NCBI GenBank assembly: GCA_002943765.1
Contig: PQWQ01000021.1
Span: 310,001-374,000 of the forward strand
Origin: Psoroptes ovis
Lineage: Eukaryota > Arthropoda > Arachnida > Sarcoptiformes > Psoroptidae
DNA: 64,000 nt
Direction of reading: 5' to 3'
The position numbers and the translations under genes are program-made. Below are positions 46,427 to 56,822 of the stretch, in pieces. Position 1 is the first letter of the stretch; every line of letters starts with the position of its first letter. A model generated the notes under the pieces. That model searched no databases, was not told the origin of the DNA, and worked only from the letters and a program-made list of their open reading frames with translations.

Positions 46427-49400
46427 TGTAGACTTTTGCATTTTGCATCAAAGAATTTTAATGAAAATTTCATTTTGAAATGAATATGAATTAGGAATTA
46501 TGAAATTCAGAAGTATTAGGCTGTCCCATAAGTTATTGCCGTTTTTTGAATGAAAAAAAAATTCGAAAAACGTCAAGAACTTATGGGACAACCTAATACA
46601 TTACTCTCGAATGTACTGGTGTTCAAAGAGTTTTTTGGATCGATTCTGGCCCAGAATCATTCGATTTGGCTCAAAGAATCAGAATTGTTTCACTTTTTAT
46701 GTTGAAAATTCCCATTTCATTTTGCCCTCTCAAATCTTAACCCTTTTAAATTTTTTCAAATTTTCATTTTCTTTGATTCTTAACCCTTTGACTCATCAAT
46801 TATTATTTTTATGCCCCCCCTCACGAAGGCTCAATAACCAATCTGGATGATAGCTACAAATGTTCGGATGGTCAAACACGGCTGCAGAAAAACAAACGGA
46901 TTTGGGGCGTACTGGGTGCAGCGTCGAGCGCTACATCGATACAGGTCGCTAATCTGTTGCGGCTATTTCGGATACCGCAGGTAAGCATCAATTATTGCAA
47001 GGCCTTAACCCTGGTTGACGCAATTCCTTGTTCCGCAGGTCAGCTTCTTCTCCACGAGCTCGGAGCTGAGCAACAAACAACGTTTTGAATATTTCCTACG
47101 TACCGTACCAAGCGACAAAAGTCAAGCAATGGTCATTGTTGAAATTGTCAAACGTCTAAATTGGTCATATGTATCGATCATTTATGAAGAATCCATTTAT
47201 GGTATTCGGGTATGTGTGTTTGGCCATTATATTTCAATGTTGATTTGGTACATTTCATATTAGGTTGTCCCATAAGTTCTTGCCGTTTTTCAAATGAAAA
47301 AAAAATTGAAAAAAACGGCAAGAACTTATGGGACAATCTAATATATTTGAATGAATCAATATATACCCAAACACACAAATTAATTGATTGATCGATCGAT
47401 CAAATTGATTCGAAACAAAAAAAAAAAAAAAAATCAATTTTCCTAATATGAATTCATTGATTGCTTTGATCGGATTCTTTGAGCATGTCCGAAAAGTTTG
47501 TTTGGTTAAATCAACGGCGATTGCCATTGAAAATCGGTCAAAACTTTTCGGACGACGAGCCCAAATATTGTCATCGATCGCTGCTGCTAATGGTTTTCGC
47601 GAGAATTTCATAATTTTGAGTCTTGGTCTACTTATTTTCGATTTCTTTTGTTTCATTCATAGGCATTCAATGATCTTGAAGAATTACTTGAACAAACAAA
47701 CATTTGTATTGCGATCAAAGAACGGCTAACAAAAGATTCGGGAATAGCTGCCAATAGTTCATATGATAATATTGTACGTAAGCTGACGACGAAACCAAAT
47801 TCCAAAGGTATGAAATTGAATTTGTCCGGTATTTCGATATTTCCCTGTATTTTTACCTAATTTTCTGGGTTTCCCGGGAACATTTCTTAATGAGAAGTGG
47901 AGATTTTCCGGGCCAAATTTCCTGAAACCAAAATCAAATTTTTCTTTGGTGATGCACCCCCCGGTATAGTTTATTAACAGCCACCTAATTTTGGTGTTTT
48001 TCTGTTTTTATGTTTTAACCTGCCCCACCCCCACCCCTCCGCAAACACAGGTGTAATCGTATTTGGTAGCGATCAAGAGGTGGCAATGCTTATGCATGCA
48101 GTTAAACGTAACAATGTAACCGGGCAATTTTATTGGATCGGTTCGGATGGTTGGTCCGCGCGGAAGCTGGTTTATGATGGTAATGAACACCAGGTGGAAG
48201 GAACGATATCGGTACAACCGATGGCCAGTGCAGTACCAGGGTTTTATGATTATTTTTTCTCGCTTACACCCGATAATAATCGCCGAAATCCATGGTTTAT
48301 TGAATATTGGGAACATACATTCAAATGTAAATGGCCAAACAGTGATTTGACACCTTATAATTTACAATTTAAAACGTAAGTATTTTCCTTGAGAAAAATT
48401 GCGGGAAATTTCCGAAAATTCTGGGAAATTTCTCACAATTTCAATTGAAAATCAATTAACCGCCATTCTCTTCCCAACCTTTTGACCTTTTGAATCCACA
48501 ATTCGCCTATCATCATCGCTGGTGGTGCACCCAACCACGCTCACCCTGGACTGTTCAACTACAGTAACTGTACCGGTTTAGAACGTAAAAAATTGAAAAC
48601 ATCATCGAATCGTTATCATGATGATGATGTTGAAATGCAGCTACAGTTCGTAAGCGATGCAGTCCTGGCATTCGCATATGCAATTCGATCAATGTATGAA
48701 GAGCTATGTTCATCATCCACACCATCATCACCATCATCATCATCATCAGCAAAAAAATCCTCCTCAACGACAACAGCGACCTCTCACGGTATATGTCAAC
48801 GTATGTTATCAGCTGATGGTAGTCAATTACTACAACATTTACGACGGGTACAATTCAAAGGTAAGCACATAATCAATCAATCAATCAATCATTGTTTTGA
48901 ATACTTTCCGAAAACATTTTCCAAATCAAAAGCAAATTGCAATCAGTCTGAAGCCCATCCGGTGGGGCCAACCTGGGCCCTTTGATTTTTTTCGGAAATT
49001 TTTCCCGGAAAAATCAAAAATTTCACGGGAAAATTCCCGTAAAAAAAACTATATCACAATAATAACAAAGTCAAATTAACCCTTTTCGGATCAATTTGAC
49101 GGATGTTTTTAATATTGTTCATGTTGATTGCGCTTTAAACACACATGTCTACAAATGTATGAGTACACATTCAAAAGTGTACAACATATTTATTCTCTAT
49201 TCGAATAGCGGTAAATTTTCCGGAAATTTTTCTTTTTTTTTTTTTTGCCCTCCGGAAATTTCTTTTGAATGTCATTTGATATTTGAAAAAAAAATTGTCG
49301 CTATTATTATCATTATTATTATTTGTGAATGATAAACAACAAATAGAAGAATAGAAATCAAATCATATCGAATCAAATCGAATAAAATCAAACAAATCAA

Positions 49401-49905
49401 ATGAACAAATGAACAAACAAATCAAAACAAAATTTGACAAATGAACATCATGAAAGGGTTACCGCATCTATAGGCATTGTTTACAATTTTAGGTTGTCCG
49501 AATAGTTTTCGACCATTGTGGTCATAATGAACACATATAGATTATATGAAAGAATTTAATGGACAACCTCACCGTTATTTTGACGTATCATTTTGAATAA
49601 TCAAATGAAAACAATCTCTCTTTTTATTTTCTCCACGGTAACAAAGAGTTAAAAGGAAAAAATGTTCCCGAGAAAAATCAATGTCAACAATTGTAATTTG
49701 ATTCGAATGATTTCGAGAAATATTCCCTCAATAAATATTCATTACAAGAAAATCATTTCTCGTGCATTTAACCCTTTCAAAAAAAATCAAAATGAAATGT
49801 CAAGAGGTATCGATGTGCAAAATAATTGCTTTGCACACCCGAGAGAAAGTTTTCAGGAAATTTTTCAGTGTTTTTCCGCAGAAATTTTCCGTAAACACTT
49901 GACTC

Positions 49906-49936
<31 letters not shown>

Positions 49937-52900
49937 CAAACAACAACCAATCGGAAATCATTCAATCATTTCATTTCAATTCATTGAAAATCGAATTCAA
50001 AATGTTGGTGTTTCGGAAAAAAAAAATTTCCGAGAAAGTTTCCGAGATGGAAAAAATTCCGAAATTTTTTTTTTGTGGCCAAAAAGTGTTTCCGATAGAA
50101 GAAAAAAAAAATTTCGACCAATCAAAAGGCATCGGACGGAAATATCCGTCACTGATTTGCTTGCCACTGATTCGTCAGTGCCCGAGTCAGTGACGGGCAT
50201 TTTCGACTGCAAAAAACAAAAACAAAAGCTCTGATTGGTCAAAAATCGGGCAGCAGACGACAAAAATGGGCCGACCGCTTAACGGTACATGTTTGGCATT
50301 AAAATTTTTTTTTTTTTTTTCAATTTTCCCCCTTCGAGCTTTAAGCTTAAAACAAACATTCTTCACCAAAGAAGAAAAAAAAGTAACACAAAATGATTAC
50401 AAGTCACGTTTTATCATTTTTTTTTTGTGAAACACAAATTCTGTATCATCATCGGATGATATTCAAAAAAAAAAAACAATCGATTTCATTTTCTAAGTGA
50501 ATAATGCTCTTTAAAAGAGAGAGGGGAGAAGAATTTGAAACAATGACCATGAAATTCAGCGGTTCTCAACCGGTCAACCGCTCAACTGGTTCAAGTCTGA
50601 ATTTTTTTTCTAATTTTTTTTCTCCAAAATTATTTTGAGTCATCTTTGGTGCCATTTTTTTCCATTGCCTAAAGGCCTAAAGGCAAATTGAACCATTCCG
50701 AGCATGAATTTCGCTTTTCGGTGGTTTTTTTTTTTTGGTGACGATTTTCAAGTTGAATTCTGGCCAATCCATATGACCATCTTTGAGAAGCCGAAAGGTT
50801 GAGAAACGCTGTATGTGAGTTTATGTATTTTAATTTTCGTAAAAATTTCTCGCCATTCGAACACAGTGAAAAACTCAAGAACTTTTAAAAGGGCCTTAAA
50901 ATCAACAAAACATGGCAACAAAAATCAATGAAATGTTTCTTTAATGTGTTTGCCCGGGGGGTTCCTTAAGGTACCCCACCCCTTTGGTATAAAAATAAAG
51001 TACGAACGAAACCGAATCGATTAAATAAACAACTTAAACATTTTACATTTTCGGCTCGTACTTGTGCACTCATTAAGTGCATGTGTGTGTGTCAGTGCTT
51101 GTCAACCTAATCAACCTAACCGATGGCCAAGCATTGGCCAGAGTTTCAATCGCTCCGGTTGAGAACCACTGTACTGTTCAATTCATGTAGACACATAAAA
51201 TTGCACAACGAAAAAATAATCTAAAATCATTTTTAAACACATCAATTTAATTAATACACTTTTAAACAATGGGGCCGGGCACTAGTCAACCACGGGGGGA
51301 GGGCATTATATTGACTTTTACCCGTTTTTTTCTTGGGTCCGCTTCGACATACGATCGAAAAGTAAATTATCCGGTTAATCAGTTCAATTTTTCATGTTTT
51401 ACAACTCTTTCCCAATTCAGTTCTAACCAAAAATAAATGAAAAATGATGATGCGGTTAATAACTCTTACAGAGTTACACACTAACCAATGTAATTAATCA
51501 TTGTATTTAACCCTTAGAACTCGAGGCAAATACAGCGCAAGCAAGCCAGCAGTTCGACAATTTTTCATACTCATATAAAATGGTGCCTGAGGGGCGCCTA
51601 TCGAGTTGCTGCATTATATCTTATGGTGAGTGATGCTCACCGCTCGAGTTTTATGGGTTAACAAATCCGATACGATACAATAGAGGGCCCTTGCTGAGAG
51701 CCTGACGAGTGTAAAGGATTTTTTTCGAAACAAAAAATGTTCTGTAGGAGTAAACAAACAAGTAAACTCTGAATGAAGAGCAGAGCCTTAGCCCTTAGAC
51801 TTATGAAAGAGGGCGTAAAACTTGTTAGCCAATGGCCATGATCGACAGCAAGTGGAGTAATATGAGGGCCTAGAAACGTGTGAAATTTTTTTTTTTTTTT
51901 TTGTACAAATTCTGCCCAAATCAATACTTGATTCGATCTGAGAATTTTGATGTTGGGGAATGTCCAAAATTAATTTAATGAAATTATTGAAAAAAACGGA
52001 AAGTTTTTTTTTCAAATTAAAAAATTAAATTTAATTTAAATCAAATTTAAACTGAATTCAATTTAATTGAGTTTAATTCAATGAATGATTGAATTGAATC
52101 GAATCGAATCCAATTGAATTTTGATCAATGAAATTCGATCGATTTTTTCAATTTTGTTGAGTCGACGGTCTATTTCTCCGTCTATTTGACCAATCGAAAT
52201 CATACACAAACGAAATTTTGATAAATTTCAATAAATTTCAGTGGCCTAAGGACCCTAGGGCCTTGGGAGACTGAAGAAACTGTGGAGACTTTGGATAATC
52301 TTATCTCGTCTACTAATCGTGAGCTTGAATTTTCTTGTCATTATTTTTTTCTTGTTCTTGTCAAGAAAACAACAGCAACAAACAACAATTATTTTTAAAT
52401 AGTTGAATCATTATTACACAATGTGTATGGGTCGATTCGATATCAAAAGATAAATAATTCTTAGAATTCATTATACAAGAATTTGATTCGAACAATTTGT
52501 CCGAAAAGTTTTGACTATTCAAATCATTGATTTCGGATCAGAAATTGGTTGAAAACTTTTCGAACAACGATCTCATTCTCTTGGACAAAAGCTACACTTT
52601 GTTTTATTCATTCAGAATAATCGAAATTTCTTTAAAGTTTTAAGAAAATTCTTCGGTATTCACCAAACAACATGTAAATTGTACTCCCCATATGTCTATT
52701 GTATATTTACACATATATGGATTATAATCATTATTCGACTATTCGATTATTATTATTATTTATTTGACATTTATTATTATTATTATTTACATTTAAATCA
52801 TTTTTTTTCTCTTCGATTTAAAATGAACAAAATAATCATTTTTAAATTTCAAAGGGGCCATTCATAAACGATTGTGGGCTTAACTGTCAGAATTTTTGAA

Positions 52901-54574
52901 ATCCAATGGTCCGAATTTCAATAAAAATTTGAAAAAAAATTTTAAAACTCCGACAGAATATTCGTCATTCTGAATATTATGGACATTCGAATTTCGAATA
53001 TTTCTAAAAAAAATCATGAATTTTCTTGGAAATTTCTTGGACGTTTCTTGGAATTTTCTCCGAAATTCGGAAATTTTCCAAGAAAATTTCCCGACGAATT
53101 GTTTTTTCCGAAAAAAAAAATTCCAAGACAAATTTCTTCAAAAATCATTAAAATAATGACATGATCCACCATCATCATTATCATTATTATCATTAGACAA
53201 ACATGACCATTAATATGATTGTCCATATTGAATCGGGTCGTCCAAAAATAGCCGGTACCGATTCTTCGAAAGAAATCAAAGATAAATGCCCAAAAATCTT
53301 TGGAATCCGGTCCGAGACTCTGCGGACGGCCCCGATGAATCCATGGACTTACTCGAAATTTCTCCTGTTTCTCATCATTACTCATTGTTATTCCATTTTC
53401 CACCCCCACCACCACTCCATAACCCTACGAAAAACATCTAGGAATGGATGGCCATGAATTTCATTTTGCCGAAAATGGTGATGGTCCAGCACGTTATCGT
53501 ATTATTCACTTTAAACAAGTTCATGATAATCAATTTGATTGGATACAAGTCGGTGAATATGTTGATGGTATATTGGATTTAGACCTTCAAAAAATACAAT
53601 TTCGTCGATTACCAATCAACGCCGACATTAATAATGGGACAAATTCAAATATTTTTGATAATAATCAAATTCCGGTGTCGGTTTGTAGCCAACCATGTGA
53701 TAATGGACAAGCAAAATCATATTTGGAAGGTGAAAAATGTTGTTTTCATTGTATTAATTGTACCAAATATCAAATATTGATCACCGAAACCCAGTGTATG
53801 GATTGTCCATCAGGTTATTTGCCTGATAGTGAACAAATTGAATGTATACCGATACCAGGTAAGTAGTTGGATGGTTGGGTCGAGGATCCCAAGATTTAGA
53901 ATATATATTAGGTTGTCCGCAAAGTTTCTACCGATTATAACGTAGAAAATAAATGGAAAAATCGGCAAGAACTTTTCGGACAACCTAAAATTTATTAATG
54001 TTAACCTCTAATTTGCTTTAAATTTCCGCAGAAGAATATATGCGTCCGGATAGCCTTTGGTCCATATGTGCATCCACGTTTGCTACGATCGGCATCATAT
54101 TGACCATATTTGTTATAATCATATTCATACGATACAACGATACACCAGTCGTACGTGCAAGCGGTCGAGAACTGTGTTACGTATTGCTTACCGGTATACT
54201 AATGTGTTATTCAATGACAATGTTTTTAATACAAAAACCAACCATATTTATATGTGGTGTACAAAAAACCGGTATTGGCCTTTGTTTTTCGGTCGTATAT
54301 TCGGCTATTTTAACCAAAACTAATCGTATATCACGGATATTCAAAGCTGGAAAGCGTTCGGCAAAACGTCCATCATTCATAAGTCCAAAATCACAGCTAT
54401 TCATTTGTGGTTGCTTGATATTGGTTCAATGTTTTATCATCATCATTTGGCTAGCATTTTCACCACCAAAAGTTATTAATTATCATCCACAACGTGAAGA
54501 TAATAAACTCATTTGTCAAGCATCAATTAATGCTGGTTATTTAGTCGCATTCATATATCCAATTATATTGATTG
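34477..54574 (+). CDS. Metabotropic glutamate receptor-like GPCR (mXR/mangetout type), 3' partial, 8 exons visible
   Basis: Exons by phase: 34477-36448, 46829-46980, 47039-47209, 47663-47807, 48051-48375, 48565-48860, 53442-53858 and 54032-54574, then a donor (GTAAGT). At least 1340 residues lie in the window. Order: signal-like hydrophobic start, a 500-residue Asn/His/Ser-rich extension, a bilobed ligand domain from about 556, a nine-Cys-type domain (CSQPCDNG...CMDCPSGY), then transmembrane segments 1 to 5. Segments 5-7 and the tail lie beyond 64000. The Ser/Thr/Asp contacts for the amino-acid backbone are kept (ASSATSIQ, FSTSSEL, IGSDGWSAR). The side-chain arginines of mGluRs are replaced: CGPIMPQGGIQALEAM has Gly595 and Ala599. 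Insect mXR, which does not respond to glutamate, shows the same kind of loss. The start Met is uncertain, as the frame is open to 33817. Confidence 0.85.
36603..36682. mobile_element. Mariner-like MITE, divergent
   Basis: TTTGGTTGTCCGAAAAGTTC and AAAACTTTTCGGACATGCC, 150 bp after receptor exon 1. Just before it (36538-36566) is the GC-rich motif GGTGCCTGCCAGGCGCCTG. Confidence 0.65.
36929..37008. mobile_element. Mariner-like MITE, type C
   Basis: TTAGGTTGTCCGAAAAGTTC to GAACTTTCCGGACAACC. Confidence 0.72.
37375..37625. mobile_element. Decayed hAT-like element with repeated end motif
   Basis: CAGTGGTTCTCAGTGGTTCT at the left, where the end motif is repeated three times, and GTTTGAGAATCGCTG at the right. 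Less certain than the other copies. Confidence 0.45.
38877..38968. mobile_element. Mariner-like MITE, divergent
   Basis: TTAGGCTGTCCGCAAAG to CTTTACGGACAACCT with an unlike interior. Confidence 0.65.
39724..39909. mobile_element. hAT-like MITE
   Basis: CAGTGATTCTCAACCAC to GGTTGAGAATCACTG; interior GCGACACTTTTGTGTTTGCT and GTTCCGC match other copies. Confidence 0.78.
40688..40767. mobile_element. Mariner-like MITE, type A
   Basis: TTGGGTTGTCTCATAAG left; the right arm ends CTTATCGGACAACCTAA, mixing type A and B sequence. Confidence 0.75.
40988..41067. mobile_element. Mariner-like MITE, type B
   Basis: TTAGGTTGTCCGAAAAG to CTTTTCGTACAACCTAA with TA on both sides. Confidence 0.78.
41088..41326. 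repeat. Long inverted repeat
   Basis: A 38-bp arm (starting TTTTGTTTCCCCGTAAAC) is repeated exactly inverted at 41289-41326. Homology resumes at TTCACGGAA after a 24-bp stretch present only in the left copy (about 41126-41149). Confidence 0.75.
42320..42390 (-). tRNA. tRNA-Gly (anticodon GCC)
   Basis: A 71-nt cloverleaf on the minus strand. The acceptor GCGTCGT pairs perfectly with ACGACGC. The D arm is GGTTCAGTGG, the anticodon arm CTCGCC-TGCCACG-CGGGCG type, and the T arm CCCGGGTTCGATTCCCGG. Discriminator base A; no intron. Internal A box (TGGTTCAGTGG) and B box (GGTTCGATTCC) are intact. A T run downstream on the minus strand, 15-30 nt on, can terminate Pol III. It closely resembles animal tRNA-Gly(GCC) and lies antisense inside receptor intron 1. 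Confidence 0.96.
42890..43030. repeat. Degenerate AAACCCTTTT tandem repeat
   Basis: About fourteen irregular copies of AAACCCTTTT (8-12 bp spacing) ending in AATCCTTTAAC. Not an arthropod telomere motif (TTAGG). Confidence 0.75.
43492..43551. repeat. Perfect 18-bp stem-loop
   Basis: TTTTCGACAAATGTCGGG and its exact complement at 43534-43551, separated by a 24-nt loop containing (TTC)n. Confidence 0.85.
44048..44128. mobile_element. Mariner-like MITE, type C-like
   Basis: CAGCTGTTCGAAAAATTC and AAAACTTTTCGGACAACCT; left end decayed. Confidence 0.6.
44586..44664. mobile_element. Mariner-like MITE, divergent
   Basis: GCTTGTCCGAAAAGTTTTG and AAAACTTTTCGGACAGCCC. Confidence 0.62.
45262..45342. 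mobile_element. Mariner-like MITE, type A
   Basis: TTGGGTTGTCCCATAAG to CTTATGGGACAACCTGA. Confidence 0.8.
46516..46596. mobile_element. Mariner-like MITE, type A
   Basis: TTAGGCTGTCCCATAAG...CCTAA with TA duplications, 230 bp before receptor exon 2. Confidence 0.8.
46829..48860 (+). CDS. Receptor exons 2-6 (ligand-binding domain)
   Basis: Five exons (46829-46980, 47039-47209, 47663-47807, 48051-48375, 48565-48860) separated by introns of 58 to 453 bp, all phase-consistent. Text includes GAASSATSIQVANLLRLFRI, FLRTVPSDKSQAM, IVFGSDQEVAMLMHAV, YWIGSDGWSARKL and HGICQRMLSADGSQLLQHLR, all typical class C receptor lobes. A Ser/Pro/Thr-rich insertion (SSSTPSSPSSSSSAKKSSS) precedes HGIC. Confidence 0.88.
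47260..47341. mobile_element. Mariner-like MITE, type A, in receptor intron 3
   Basis: TTAGGTTGTCCCATAAG to CTTATGGGACAATCTAA; 50 bp after the exon 3 donor. Confidence 0.8.
47484..47556. mobile_element. Mariner-like MITE, type C-like, in receptor intron 3
   Basis: CATGTCCGAAAAGTTTGT and AAAACTTTTCGGACGACG; second element in the same 453-bp intron. Confidence 0.6.
49489..49569. mobile_element. Mariner-like MITE, divergent
   Basis: TTAGGTTGTCCGAATAG and AATTTAATGGACAACCT. Confidence 0.6.
50557..50811. mobile_element. hAT-like element
   Basis: CAGCGGTTCTCAACCGG to AAAGGTTGAGAAACGCTG, 255 bp, longer than the other copies and with a different interior. Confidence 0.65.
51093..51171. mobile_element. 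Short hAT-like element
   Basis: CAGTGCTTGTCAACC to CCGGTTGAGAACCACTG, only 79 bp. Confidence 0.5.
51507..51661. mobile_element. piggyBac-like MITE with TTAA duplications
   Basis: TTAA then CCCTTAGAACTCGAG at the left; CTCGAGTTTTATGGG then TTAA at the right. The 147-bp body holds GGTGCCTGAGGGGCGCC. TTAA target duplication and CCC/GGG termini are the piggyBac hallmarks. No transposase is visible. Confidence 0.72.
52496..52568. mobile_element. Mariner-like MITE, divergent
   Basis: TTTGTCCGAAAAGTTTTGAC and AAAACTTTTCGAACAACG. Confidence 0.58.
53442..53858 (+). CDS. Receptor exon 7 (end of ligand domain, cysteine-rich domain)
   Basis: FAENGDGPARYRI is the mGluR FNExGDAPGRY motif. The cysteine-rich linker runs CSQPCDNGQ, EKCCFHCINC, TQCMDCPSGY, IECIP. 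It links ligand closure to the membrane domain in class C receptors. Confidence 0.9.
53908..53988. mobile_element. Mariner-like MITE, type B, filling half of receptor intron 7
   Basis: TTAGGTTGTCCGCAAAG to CTTTTCGGACAACCTAA, with TA on the left. The whole intron is 173 bp (53859-54031). Confidence 0.78.
54032..54574 (+). CDS. Receptor exon 8 (transmembrane segments 1-5)
   Basis: Helix 1 (TFATIGIILTIFVIIIFIRY), NDTPVVRASGREL of loop 1, helix 2 (CYVLLTGILMCYSM), helix 3 with ICGVQKTGIGLCFS and AILTKTNRISRIF, FISPKSQL, helix 4 and the start of helix 5. NDTPxVxASGRE and ALLTKTNRI are class C signatures. It ends at ATTG/GTAAGT, so the coding region continues past the window. Confidence 0.92.
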
Positions 54575-54889
54575 GTAAGTTTTTCATCAATTTTTGTATT
54601 AATAAATCAATTAACATTAACATAATCATAACTATTTTTACATAATTAAAAAAAAAAAACTTTCGAATTAAAACTTGTGTGAGGGTTTAGGCCTGAGAAA
54701 AAATTCCTGGCCAAAATTACCCCTTGAAAAATCCGCCAAAAAAAAAATCCACAAATGACGTAATTAGTGCCATAAAGTAGAGCCACAAAACCCATTCAAA
54801 TGTGCAATCATTATCATTATTATCGACTCTCAAATATCAATAATAATCATTCATTTGCCATTTGATTTTTTTTTCTATGATTTATTGAA

Positions 54890-54993
54890 CAGTGATTCTC
54901 AAATGCGACACTTTTGTGTTTGCCAACAGCCAAATTTGCTGGAAATTTTTTTGAATTTTGTAACGCAACAAAATAAAAGGTTGAGAATCACTG
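54890..54993. mobile_element. hAT-like MITE, short
   Basis: CAGTGATTCTCAAATG to AAGGTTGAGAATCACTG with the interior motif GCGACACTTTTGTGTTTGC. Confidence 0.72.
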
Positions 54994-56741
54994 TTATTTG
55001 AAGAATAATAATGAAAAAGCCATTTAATATCTCTTCTCTTCGGTGATAATAAATGTTTACTTATTTGATTACATTCATAATATATGTTATAATAATAATT
55101 GCTGATTATGTTATTTGTGAATTTTTTTTTTATGTGGTAATTTGAAAAATATTATTAATAATAATCATAATCATAAATACACATACTTACACACCACACA
55201 CCACTTTTCACTTTACTGAAATAACTACCAATCGACCACTTTTTCAAAGCAGCCAACCACCTTGTAACGACCATGAAACTTGGTGGCTTCGACCACTAAA
55301 CACAGCCCTTGGACGTGATCGAAGCCAGCGACCGTTCCACCGCTGAAAAAAACCCATTAACTCCACTGGAACCCTCCACAACTTGCCATCTACTACCACT
55401 AACTACCGACCAGCCAACCCTGTCACTACCATCACCACCACCACCACCCTACCTCTAACCAATTAAAAGATGAATATTCTTTAATATGTTCATGTTTGCC
55501 AAATAACCACAGAAAATTACATATTTTTATTATTATTATTTATTATTTACATACAAATAATTCACAAACATAGTAATACAAACACATTCATAAATAAAGT
55601 AATAAAATGAAATGAAATGAACATAATAAATGCATTAATTCAAATTATCGAAATTTGATAATAATTACGCAATTAATAACAATCAATTGATGGCCATCAT
55701 AAAAATTGATGATTGTAATCATTTAAAGGGTTTCCGAAGGTTATCATCATCATTTTTTTTTTCTCGGTTAACGTTCGATTAACTTTGATCGATAAGAGTT
55801 GGACGGGTTAGCCGGTTGCGAACCATTGAAACTCGAATTGACATAGAAATGTTATGGGCAAAGATAGAGAGAATCGGGCCATTTTGAGGGTGCGAATCGA
55901 GTGCAAAAATTAATGAATTTTATTCGATTTTTCTGTAAAAATCAAAAATCAAATGTCACGTAATTTGTGAATGAAATGATTTGAAATTAATCGAAATTTT
56001 TTTTTTTCTTCAGTGATTTAATTTGACAAATGATCAATAAATTAATGTCACAAACAGTGATTCTCAACCATTGCTGGCCATTCATTGATCATCAACACCA
56101 TTCGTATTTTGTCAGTACATTTTCGTAGGTGTTTTTTTTTCGAGTGCATTAAGCAGAATTTAAAAAATCGCCAAAAGACTTTCAAAAAATAGAAATATTC
56201 TTTCAATTCAAGAATCACTATCAGAATCTATAAGTGTTTGTCCAAAGTGATTTCAAAGTGCGAAATTCAATTAAATTCAATTAAATTGAACACTAATTGA
56301 ATTCTGAGTAAATTCTTGGAGAAAAAAAAATTGAGAAAAAAACGTAAAAATACGGGCAAAGCCATCGTAATGGCAAAACTATTTATGATGAATTCCAAGC
56401 ATATTTCAATGTGAAAAATGAATTTTTTACATTTTTCTCCCATTCGCTGTCTGATCTAAGAGTACATTATAGATCAGACTTTGGGGCTTATCGAACAAGA
56501 ATTTTTTTGGGAAAATTTCTCAAGAATTTTCCCCAAGAACTTCTAAGAAAATTTTCTCAAAAAAATTTCCCCGAAAATTTTCGAATGCAACTCACGTGTA
56601 TGCTAGCGTGTCTGTGTGTGTGTATGCTGATAACTTCTTGGACTGTCTTAATTGAGTTCTTAAATAGGTCCAAGTGCCTTGTTACTTTGATATTCTTTGT
56701 TGTATTATCAGTTATCAGTGTATGTATTATCAATGTAAATA

Positions 56742-56822
56742 TTAGGTTGTCCCATAAGTTCTTGTCGTTTTTTCAAATGGAAAAAAATTCAAAAAACGGC
56801 AATAACTTATGGAACAAGCTAA
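56742..56822. mobile_element. Mariner-like MITE, type A
   Basis: TTAGGTTGTCCCATAAG to CTTATGGAACAAGCTAA. Confidence 0.75.

Larger units (their letters stand above)
36449..46828 (+). other. Receptor intron 1 (10.4 kb)
   Basis: Holds an antisense tRNA-Gly gene (42320-42390), ten mariner-like palindromes, two hAT-like elements, AAACCCTTTT-type repeats (42890-43030), an inverted repeat at 41088-41326, a hairpin at 43492-43551 and a GC-richer patch with repeated GGxTTCCTCGG motifs (38360-38430). I see no further exon. Confidence 0.7.
48861..53441 (+). other. Receptor intron 6 (4.6 kb)
   Basis: No exon seen. It contains mariner-like copies at 49489 and 52496, hAT-like elements at 50557 and 51093, a piggyBac-like MITE at 51507, a foldback at about 50113-50245 and several GGAAATTTTCC-type tracts (for example 53030-53100). 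Confidence 0.7.
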
